A stretch of DNA of 64,000 nt, from contig JODU01000004.1 in assembly GCA_000720845.1 (NCBI GenBank), forward strand, positions 1 through 64,000, in the 5' to 3' direction. Below are positions 8,728 to 14,726 of this stretch, piece by piece. Source of the stretch: Kitasatospora aureofaciens. GTDB lineage: Bacteria > Actinomycetota > Actinomycetes > Streptomycetales > Streptomycetaceae. The position numbers were made by a program, and so were the translations under genes. Below the pieces are notes generated by a model, which saw nothing but the letters and a program-made list of their open reading frames with translations, was not told the origin of the DNA and ran no database searches. Numbering within the stretch: position 1 is the first letter of the stretch; each line of letters opens with the position of its first letter.

Positions 8728-9255
8728 TTACCGGACCGGCTCGGGAAGGTCCTTCAGGGCGTCGACCGCCCGCTCGGTGATCTCCTCGGGGGTGCCGGCG
8801 ACGTCCACCGCGACTCCCGCCTCGTCCGGCTGCAGCGGCTGGAGCGTGGCGAACTGGGAGTCGAGCAGGGCCGTCGGCATGAAGTGGCCCTGCCGGTGCG
8901 ACATCCGGTCCTCGATCAGTTCACGGCTGCCCGTGAGGTGCACGAAGACGACACCGGGAGCGGCGGCCCGCAGCCGGTCGCGGTACGACCGCTTCAGCGC
9001 CGAACTGCTCACCACCCCACCGAGCCCGGCACGCCCGTGCGCCCAGCCGCCGATGGCGTCCAGCCAGGGCCAGCGGTCCTCGTCGGTGAGCGGGGTGCCG
9101 GCCGTCATCTTGGCGATGTTGGCCGGTGGGTGGAAGTCGTCGCCCTCGGCGTAGGGAACGCCGAGCCGGGCCGCGAGCAGGGGACCGATGGTGGTCTTCC
9201 CGGTGCCCGCGACGCCCATGACCACGACCACGTGGGGGGTGTGCAGTTGCTGCAT
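8728..9255 (-). CDS. gntK: Gluconokinase (GntK/IdnK family)
   Basis: 175 residues from ATG 9255, which has GAGAG about 10 nt upstream; an in-frame GTG at 9288 has no ribosome-binding site. The P-loop GVAGTGKTT (residues about 15-23) and the following EGDDFHPPANIAKMTAGTPL are diagnostic of the gluconokinase family, as is HRQGHFMPTALLDSQF. It phosphorylates D-gluconate to 6-phosphogluconate, feeding the pentose phosphate pathway. It is the first gene of the leftward cluster and faces the GntR-type regulator. Confidence 0.93.
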   Translation of the reverse strand: MQQLHTPHVVVVMGVAGTGKTTIGPLLAARLGVPYAEGDDFHPPANIAKMTAGTPLTDEDRWPWLDAIGGWAHGRAGLGGVVSSSALKRSYRDRLRAAAPGVVFVHLTGSRELIEDRMSHRQGHFMPTALLDSQFATLQPLQPDEAGVAVDVAGTPEEITERAVDALKDLPEPVR

Positions 9256-9279
9256 CGCACTCTCGCTGTCTGCTGTCTT

Positions 9280-9300
9280 CGTCGACACCTGATGTCGACG
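9280..9300. promoter_or_regulatory. 21-bp palindrome, candidate operator of the gluconate cluster
   Basis: Two perfect 8-bp arms (CGTCGACA and TGTCGACG) separated by CCTGA, 25 nt upstream of the gluconokinase ATG and 93 nt upstream of the divergent regulator. A dyad of this size in a divergent promoter is what a dimeric GntR-type repressor would bind. Assignment is by position and symmetry only. Confidence 0.55.
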
Positions 9301-9347
9301 CAACTGAAACTCATTAGGTACGACGAATTCAAGAGGCTGTGACATAT

Positions 9348-9358
9348 AAGTCTGACTT
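9348..9358. promoter_or_regulatory. Second short dyad in the divergent promoter
   Basis: AAGTC and GACTT arms around a single T, in an AT-rich patch rare in this genome. FadR-subfamily GntR regulators often bind short dyads with a 1-nt centre, so this is an alternative or additional operator. It lies upstream of the TACGCT hexamer of the regulator gene. Confidence 0.4.
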
Positions 9359-9392
9359 TTTGTTCTGGTGACGTGCCCCGTACGCTGAGTGC

Positions 9393-10094
9393 ATGAGCAC
9401 ACCGGGCCGGGGGCTGCACGGCCGCGTACTGGACACCCTCGGCCCCGCGATCACAGCGGGCGCATACCCCGCGGGCAGTGTTCTGCGCACGGACGAGCTC
9501 GCGCAGCGGTTCGAGGTGTCGCGCTCCGTGATGCGGGAGGCGGTCCGGGTGCTGGAGTCCATGCACCTCGTCGAGTCGCGCCGCCGCGTCGGCGTCACCG
9601 TCCTGCCCGAGTGCGAGTGGAACGTCTACGACCCGCAGGTCATCCGCTGGCGCCTGGCCGGCTCCGAACGCCCCCGGCAGCTGCGCTCCCTCACCGTCCT
9701 CAGGTCGGCCGTCGAACCGGTCGCGGCGGGCCTGGCCGCCCGGCACGCCACGGCGGAGCAGTGCGCCGAGCTGACCGAGTGCGCGCTCGGCATGGTCGCC
9801 AACTCACGCGGCCACCGGCTGGAGGAGTACCTCTTCCACGACGTGGCCTTCCACCGCGTCATCCTCACCGCCTCCGGCAACGAGATGTTCGCCCGCCTCG
9901 GCGGCGTCGTCGCCGAGGTGCTGGCCGGCCGCACCCATCACGACGTGATGTTCGAGGACCCCGACCCGGCCGCCGTCACCCTGCACGTCCAGGTCGCCGA
10001 GGCGGTCCGCGCCCGTGACGCGGAGCGCGCGGAGCGGCTGACCCGGGAGATCACCGAGGGCGCGCTCCAGGAGCTGGACATCCTGGCGCCGTAG
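9393..10094 (+). CDS. GntR-family (FadR/FCD) transcriptional regulator
   Basis: 233 residues. An N-terminal winged helix (residues about 7-70; VLRTDELAQRFEVSRSVMRE is the recognition region) is followed by an all-helical FCD ligand domain with the metal-binding pattern around FHDVAFHRVI and a late H near LHVQVAEAV. It is divergent from the gluconate/idonate genes and is therefore the probable local repressor responding to a sugar acid. TACGCT ends 6 nt before the ATG and there is no Shine-Dalgarno sequence, so the mRNA is probably leaderless. Confidence 0.9.
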   Translation: MSTPGRGLHGRVLDTLGPAITAGAYPAGSVLRTDELAQRFEVSRSVMREAVRVLESMHLVESRRRVGVTVLPECEWNVYDPQVIRWRLAGSERPRQLRSLTVLRSAVEPVAAGLAARHATAEQCAELTECALGMVANSRGHRLEEYLFHDVAFHRVILTASGNEMFARLGGVVAEVLAGRTHHDVMFEDPDPAAVTLHVQVAEAVRARDAERAERLTREITEGALQELDILAP

Positions 10095-10125
10095 GGCGCC
10101 GGGGGAGAGGTCACGGGGGGAGAGG

Positions 10126-10500
10126 TCAGTCGAGGAACTCCCCGTCCACGTACACCCACGCCCCGTCCACCCGCCCGAAGCGGCTCCGCTCGTGCAGCGA
10201 GCCACCGCGGTAGGACGCCCGGAACGTCACGGTGCCGGAGGCGTGGAAGGCGGAACCGTCGGCCGTGTCAAGGATCTCCAGGCCGGTCCACCGCATGCCC
10301 GGGTCGAGATCGAGCCGCGCGGGGCGTGTCCCTGGGTGCCAGGTGCGCAGCAGGTAGCCCGCGTCCCCCTTCACGAAGGCGCTGTAGCGCGAGCGCATCA
10401 GGGCCTCGGCGCTCGGCGCGGCGGCGGTCCCGGCGTGGAAACGGCCACAGCACCTCGCGTACGGCTCGGGCCGCCCGCAGGGGCAGGAGGGGCTGGTCAT
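10126..10500 (-). CDS. YchJ/UPF0225 family protein with SEC-C zinc motif
   Basis: 124 residues from ATG 10500 (a GTG three codons earlier is also possible; neither has a clear ribosome-binding site). The N terminus has the SEC-C motif CPCG-x(n)-CC (SPSCPCGRPEPYARCCG), then PSAEALMRSRYSAFVKGDAGYLLRTWHP, typical of YchJ proteins with an NTF2-like core. The function of the family is unknown. It converges with the GntR regulator and lies downstream of tRNA-Leu on the same strand. Confidence 0.85.
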   Translation of the reverse strand: MTSPSCPCGRPEPYARCCGRFHAGTAAAPSAEALMRSRYSAFVKGDAGYLLRTWHPGTRPARLDLDPGMRWTGLEILDTADGSAFHASGTVTFRASYRGGSLHERSRFGRVDGAWVYVDGEFLD

Positions 10501-10526
10501 GGCGACCACTGTAGAGGAAAAGCAGA

Positions 10527-10549
10527 AAACCCCTGCTCAGCAGGGGTTT
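10527..10549 (-). terminator. Terminator of tRNA-Leu
   Basis: AAACCCCTGC and GCAGGGGTTT form a 10-bp perfect stem with a 3-nt loop, immediately downstream (on the minus strand) of the encoded CCA end of the tRNA. The minus strand continues into a T-rich tail, making this a classical intrinsic terminator. Confidence 0.85.
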
Positions 10550-10553
10550 CAGC

Positions 10554-10641
10554 TGGTGTCCGAGGGGGGACTTGAACCCCCACGCCCGATAAAGGGCACT
10601 AGCACCTCAAGCTAGCGCGTCTGCCATTCCGCCACCCGGAC
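10554..10641 (-). tRNA. tRNA-Leu, anticodon GAG
   Basis: Minus strand. The 7-bp acceptor stem starts GTCCGGG at 10641 and pairs with CTCGGAC (one G-T wobble). The anticodon arm is CTAGC / loop TTGAGGT / GCTAG, giving anticodon GAG. A long class II variable arm follows (TGCCCTTTATCGGGCG region), then the T arm with GGTTCAAGTCC. Discriminator A is followed by an encoded CCA at 10554-10556. It should read CUC and CUU leucine codons. There is no integrase or repeated 3' end nearby that would suggest use as an attachment site. Confidence 0.95.
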
Positions 10642-10814
10642 AAGGTGTCTGTCGCGCGGGGTATCCCCCTTGGCGACGACGTAAACATTACCAGGCTTTC
10701 CGGGGCGGCCGATCACCCCCTCCTTGGGCCCGGACGGCCCAGGGAGGAGGATGAGGGGGACCCACCAGCAGTGACATCGGCACTGACATCGGCAGTGACA
10801 GCGGGAGGAACCAC

Positions 10815-12140
10815 GTGAGCGACTCGGGCACGGCCAGGAGCGTCACCGGCGAGGAAGAGGTCGTCGACCTCTGCCGCGAGCTGATCCGGATCGACACCAG
10901 CAACTACGGCGACCACTCGGGGCCGGGCGAGCGGAAGGCCGCCGAGTACGTCGCCGAGAAGCTCGCCGAGGTGGGACTCGAACCGAAGATCTTCGAGTCC
11001 CACCCCGGACGCGCCTCCACGGTGGCCCGGATCGAGGGCGAGGACCCGTCCCGGCCCGCGCTGCTCATCCACGGCCACACCGACGTCGTCCCGGCCAACG
11101 CGGACGACTGGACCCACCACCCCTTCTCCGGGGAGATCGCCGACGGCTGCGTGTGGGGGCGCGGCGCCGTCGACATGAAGGACATGGACGCGATGACCCT
11201 CGCGGTCGTCCGCGACCGGCTGCGCAGCGGGCGCAAGCCCCCGCGGGACATCGTGCTGGCGTTCCTCGCCGACGAGGAGGCCGGCGGCACGTACGGCGCC
11301 CGTCACCTCGTGGACCACCACCCCGACCTCTTCGAGGGCGTCACCGAGGCGATCAGCGAGGTGGGCGGCTTCTCCTTCACCGTGAGCGAGCAGCGCCGCC
11401 TGTACCTGATCCAGACGGCCGAGAAGGGCATCCACTGGATGAAGCTGACGGTGGCCGGCACCGCGGGGCACGGGTCGATGATCCACCGCGACAATGCCAT
11501 CACGGAGCTGTCCGAGGCCGTCGCACGCCTGGGCCGGCACAAGTTCCCCGTCCGGGTCACCAAGACGACCCGGGCCTTCCTCGACGAACTGGGCGACGCG
11601 CTCGGCACCGAGCTGGACCCGGAGAACATGGAGGGCACCCTCGCCAAGCTCGGCGGCATCGCCAAGCTCATCGGCGCGACCCTGAGCAACACCGCCAACC
11701 CGACCCAGCTGGGCGCGGGTTACAAGGTGAACGTCATCCCCGGCGAGGCCACCGCGCACGTCGACGGGCGCTTCCTGCCCGGATACGAGGAGGAGTTCCT
11801 CGCCGACGTCGACCGGATCCTCGGACCGCACGTGCGGCGCGAGGACGTGCACGCCAACAAGGCCGTCGAGACGACCTTCGACGGAGCGCTGGTCGACGCG
11901 ATGCAGTCCGCCCTGGTGGCCGAGGACCCGGCCGCGAAGGCGGTCCCCTACATGCTCTCCGGCGGCACGGACGCCAAGTCCTTCGACGAACTCGGCATCC
12001 GGGGCTTCGGCTTCGCGCCGCTCAAGCTGCCCCCGGAGCTGGACTTCGCGGGCATGTTCCACGGCGTTGACGAGCGGGTGCCGGTGGAGGGACTCCAGTT
12101 CGGCGTGCGAGTGCTCGACCGCTTCATCGACGCGTCCTGA
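10815..12140 (+). CDS. M20/M28-type metallopeptidase (dipeptidase/deacylase family)
   Basis: 441 residues from GTG 10815 with GGGAGGAA upstream. M20 family motifs: LLIHGHTDVVPA (first zinc His, with Asp), GRGAVDMKD (bridging Asp), FLADEEAGG (catalytic Glu and zinc Glu), and the late HGVDERVPVEGL with the last zinc His. The dimerisation domain lies between residues about 190 and 320. It is annotated generally as a peptidase/succinyl-diaminopimelate desuccinylase-like hydrolase; the true substrate cannot be told. It is upstream of the chaplin genes but separated by about 130 nt with its own promoter signals. Confidence 0.9.
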   Translation: MSDSGTARSVTGEEEVVDLCRELIRIDTSNYGDHSGPGERKAAEYVAEKLAEVGLEPKIFESHPGRASTVARIEGEDPSRPALLIHGHTDVVPANADDWTHHPFSGEIADGCVWGRGAVDMKDMDAMTLAVVRDRLRSGRKPPRDIVLAFLADEEAGGTYGARHLVDHHPDLFEGVTEAISEVGGFSFTVSEQRRLYLIQTAEKGIHWMKLTVAGTAGHGSMIHRDNAITELSEAVARLGRHKFPVRVTKTTRAFLDELGDALGTELDPENMEGTLAKLGGIAKLIGATLSNTANPTQLGAGYKVNVIPGEATAHVDGRFLPGYEEEFLADVDRILGPHVRREDVHANKAVETTFDGALVDAMQSALVAEDPAAKAVPYMLSGGTDAKSFDELGIRGFGFAPLKLPPELDFAGMFHGVDERVPVEGLQFGVRVLDRFIDAS

Positions 12141-12193
12141 ATTCGCCCGTGCGTGCGGGGGGCGACCGGGACGAGTGAATGCGCTCATAAGCT

Positions 12194-12221
12194 CGTAGCC
12201 TCATTACTCCCTCCTCGTTAC
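12194..12221 (+). promoter_or_regulatory. Candidate sigma-BldN-type promoter of chpH
   Basis: CGTAGC at 12194-12199 and CGTTAC at 12216-12221 are separated by 16 nt. This resembles, from memory, the BldN sigma factor pattern (CGTAAC, 16 nt, CGTTGA-like), and chaplin genes are known to depend on BldN. The elements lie about 50 nt upstream of the chpH start codon. The match is not perfect. Confidence 0.45.
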
Positions 12222-12271
12222 AGGTGATGCGATCGGCAATTTGGGATCGCGTTTGCCAACTAGGAGGAACA

Positions 12272-12505
12272 ATGCTCAAGAAGGTCGTCGCCGCCGCGGC
12301 TGCCACCGGTGGTCTGGTTCTCGCGGGCGCGGGCATGGCCGTCGCCGACTCCGGGGCCCAGGGTGCCGCCGTGCACTCGCCCGGCGTCCTTTCCGGCAAC
12401 GTCGTTCAGGTCCCCGTGCACGTGCCGGTGAACGTCTGCGGCAACACGATCTCCGTGATCGGTCTGCTGAACCCCGCCTTCGGCAACGTCTGCATCAACA
12501 AGTGA
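12272..12505 (+). CDS. chpH: Short chaplin ChpH
   Basis: 77 residues from ATG 12272 with TAGGAGGAA just upstream. The signal peptide (LKKVVAAAAATGGLVLAGAG) ends at about AVA-DSGA. The mature 50-residue chaplin domain has the family landmarks: SPGVLSGNVVQVPVHVPVNV, the Cys of CGNTISVIGLLNP, and C-terminal GNVCINK with the second Cys. Chaplins are secreted amyloid-forming surfactants that coat aerial hyphae and spores. Length and sequence match S. coelicolor ChpH almost exactly, one of the two essential short chaplins. Confidence 0.97.
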   Translation: MLKKVVAAAAATGGLVLAGAGMAVADSGAQGAAVHSPGVLSGNVVQVPVHVPVNVCGNTISVIGLLNPAFGNVCINK

Positions 12506-12535
12506 CGTTGGGCCTCGCCCCGTGAGGGTCTGATT

Positions 12536-12578
12536 CCGTCGGCCCCGGAGTGCACGCCATGCGCTCCGGGGCCGACGG
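12536..12578 (+). terminator. Terminator after chpH
   Basis: CCGTCGGCCCCGGAG and its exact complement form a 15-bp stem around a 13-nt loop, 31 nt after the chpH stop and followed by CCTTT. It should separate chpH from the next chaplin gene transcriptionally. Confidence 0.85.
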
Positions 12579-12682
12579 CCTTTCGGGGGACATTCGAGGC
12601 GGAGGAACGACAGCGACGCCGGAGTTACGGCACTCTCGGCATTCTCGGTACCACGGGACCAGACAAGGCAGGGATTCAGGAA

Positions 12683-13210
12683 ATGCGACAGGTCACCCGC
12701 AAGGGCCTGATGACGATGGCGGCGGCCACCGGAGTGATCGCCGCCGCGGGCGGTGCCGCCCACGCGGACTCGGGAGCGCACGGTTCGAGTTCGGGTTCAC
12801 CCGGCGTTCTGTCCGGCAACACGGTGCAGGCCCCGGTGCACGTGCCGGTGAACGTCTGCGGCAACACGGTGGACGTGGTCGGCATCCTCAACCCAGCGAT
12901 GGGCAACGCGTGCGCCAACGGGGGCGGAGGCCACTCGACGCCGCCCGGCGACCACGAGACGCCTCCGGAGAAGCCGGATAACCCCGACAAGCCCGACACT
13001 CCGGACAAGCCGTCCGGACCGGAGGGCGAAACGCCGGGCGACTCCACGGAGGGCAACCAGCCGGGCACCCAGACCGTCGCCCAGCCCGCCGGCGACGCGG
13101 CGCTCGCCGAGACCGGCAGCGACCTGCCGCTGGGCCTCGCCCTGCCGGTGGGCGCCGGCGCGCTGCTCGCGGGCACGGTGCTCTACCGCAAGGCGCGCGC
13201 CTCGGCGTGA
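12683..13210 (+). CDS. chpC: Long chaplin (ChpC-like) with one chaplin domain and sortase signal
   Basis: 175 residues. A signal peptide (to about AHA-DSGA) is followed by one chaplin domain (SPGVLSGNTVQAPVHVPVNV, two Cys, residues about 39-79) and a Pro/Asp/Glu/Lys-rich linker with PDKPD-type repeats. It ends with the sortase signal LAETG (about residue 140), a hydrophobic helix and the basic tail RKARASA. Long chaplins are covalently anchored to the wall by sortases and hold short chaplins at the surface. The characterised ChpA/B/C proteins carry two chaplin domains; this one has only one and is correspondingly shorter. The symbol rests on position next to chpH. Confidence 0.88.
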   Translation: MRQVTRKGLMTMAAATGVIAAAGGAAHADSGAHGSSSGSPGVLSGNTVQAPVHVPVNVCGNTVDVVGILNPAMGNACANGGGGHSTPPGDHETPPEKPDNPDKPDTPDKPSGPEGETPGDSTEGNQPGTQTVAQPAGDAALAETGSDLPLGLALPVGAGALLAGTVLYRKARASA

Positions 13211-13231
13211 GACGGGCGCACCGGCACACGC

Positions 13232-13259
13232 AGCGGGCTCCGCACCGGCGGGGCCCGCT
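13232..13259. terminator. Terminator between chpC and the DUF5703 gene
   Basis: AGCGGGC and GCCCGCT arms, extended by one G-T wobble and two G-C pairs around an 8-nt loop, in the short gap between the convergent stops at 13210 (+) and 13275 (-). It probably serves both genes. Confidence 0.6.
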
Positions 13260-13274
13260 CCGTCTCCACCGCCG

Positions 13275-13463
13275 TCACCAGGTGGCGCGCACCTGGCGGA
13301 TGATCCGCCGCCGCAACCGCACCTTGCGGCTGCCGTCGCGCAGCAGGGTCAGGCGGTACAACTCCCAGTGTCCGTACTCGGCATGGTCCGTCAGCTGACG
13401 TGCCGCCTCCTTGCGGGTGACCCCGCGCGGTAGGTACACATCGACAAATTCGTATTCCGGCAT
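13275..13463 (-). CDS. DUF5703 family small basic protein
   Basis: 62 residues, starting MPEYEFVDVYLPRGVTRKEA and ending in a very basic segment (SRKVRLRRRIIRQVRATW). The sequence matches a small protein conserved throughout Streptomyces (DUF5703) with no known role. The stretch between YLPRGV and ELYRL suggests a small alpha/beta fold; the basic tail could bind nucleic acid (inference). It is divergent from the acidic protein gene at 13511, with only 47 nt between the starts. Confidence 0.82.
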   Translation of the reverse strand: MPEYEFVDVYLPRGVTRKEAARQLTDHAEYGHWELYRLTLLRDGSRKVRLRRRIIRQVRATW

Positions 13464-13510
13464 CGAATCTATTGTGCGGGCTGGGGCCCGGTACGGATAG
13501 CGTCTGCACT

Positions 13511-14257
13511 ATGTCTGATGCTGCGCAGCCCACCGCTGCCGAGGTACGCGCCGCCGCCGAGGCGGTCAAGACCGCGCTCGACCGCCACCTTGCCGCGGTC
13601 GAACGCCGGTCGGGGGAGGAAGACCCGGCCGTCTACGACGCGTTCAACGAGCTGGCCGCGGCCGCCGAGGCGTACGACGAACTGCTCTACGACCGGTACG
13701 ACGAGGTCACACCCTTCGAGATCCCCGGCGAGGACACGCTGCCGCCGTACACGGGCCCCGAGGAACCCAGCGCGCTGAGTGTCCTGATCCGCCGCGACTA
13801 CTCGGTGGCCGAGCCGCAGCGGCTGATGGCCCAGGCCAGGCGGGTCGAGGCGGCGGACGAGGAGGGGCCCGGCAGGGAGGCCTCGGGCACGGTGCACGGT
13901 GCGCTCGGCCTCCTGTTCGGCGAGTTCGAGCCGGACGAGATCGCCTCCCGGCACAAGGAGTTCGGTCTTGAGGAGGGCGACTCCACGCTCTGGGTGACGG
14001 CCGCGGACGAGAGTGCCGAGCCCGGCGAGTGGCTGGAGGCTCCGTTCGAGCAGGTCGACCCGCAGCGGGTGGTCTGCCGTTTCGACGTCAGCGCGGTCTT
14101 CGACGAGGAGTTTGACGACGGCGACGACGAGGACGGTGAGGACGGCGAAGCCGACCTGGCGGACCTGGACGAGGACCTCGACACCGACCTGGACCCGGAC
14201 CTCGACACCGACCTCGACGAGGACGGCGAACCGGCACGACTGGAGGCGGACCGCTGA
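13511..14257 (+). CDS. Conserved actinobacterial protein with Asp-rich tail
   Basis: 248 residues from ATG 13511. TAGCGT ends 7 nt before the ATG and there is no Shine-Dalgarno sequence, so the transcript is probably leaderless. The N-terminal half is helical (AAEVRAAAEAVKTALDRHLA). A middle alpha/beta part contains DEVTPFEIPGED and LSVLIRRDYSV. The last 60 residues are extremely acidic, with D-L-D-T-D-L-D-P-D-type repeats. No catalytic motif is recognised. Orthologues with the same layout occur across Streptomyces as hypothetical proteins. The tail may bind cations or be a disordered electrostatic segment. Confidence 0.8.
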   Translation: MSDAAQPTAAEVRAAAEAVKTALDRHLAAVERRSGEEDPAVYDAFNELAAAAEAYDELLYDRYDEVTPFEIPGEDTLPPYTGPEEPSALSVLIRRDYSVAEPQRLMAQARRVEAADEEGPGREASGTVHGALGLLFGEFEPDEIASRHKEFGLEEGDSTLWVTAADESAEPGEWLEAPFEQVDPQRVVCRFDVSAVFDEEFDDGDDEDGEDGEADLADLDEDLDTDLDPDLDTDLDEDGEPARLEADR

Positions 14258-14726
14258 GCGGCACGGGCCACGCCACGCCGACCGGCCCGACGGCTGGGTG
14301 ACGGCGGTCACGGGAAGCCCCCGACGACAGCCGGCCGTCGCGGCGACCCGACCCGGGCGCCAGGCCGGTCGGGCCCGACCCGCCCGCCCTGCGCACTCGT
14401 AGCCACCCGGGGCGGCCTTGGCCGGGGCCCGGCGATGCCGCGAGCGCGGTGCCCCCGCTGCGTCCGGCGGGATTGCGCCGGGTGCGGGGTGCCCGTGGTC
14501 GGTCGGCGGCCGGTATCGGCGGCGCGATCAGTCCCGTTGCCCGGGCCGTGGGCGGTCTCGACCGGGCCGTCGGCCACGCTCGGGACAGTGCCGCCTCCCT
14601 GCCGGGCTCCTGGGCCACCGGGCGGTCGGGCGGGTGGCAGACGGGCGCGGCTGCCGGCGGCAGGTGGTCTTCGGGGAGCCCGGCGGCCAGGTCGTGCGTG
14701 ACCTGGCCGGGCCGGGTGCCCGTCGG
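14258..14726. other. Gene-free gap, nothing recognised
   Basis: 469 nt between a rightward gene and the end of a leftward gene. Frames through it are open only because GC is extreme; their translations are Arg/Pro/Gly-rich and resemble no family. I see no tRNA, strong hairpin or promoter. Confidence 0.6.

Noticed and set aside
10554..10641. tRNA-Leu 3' end as a phage or plasmid attachment site
   Set aside because: No integrase, no repeated 3' segment and no foreign gene block nearby.
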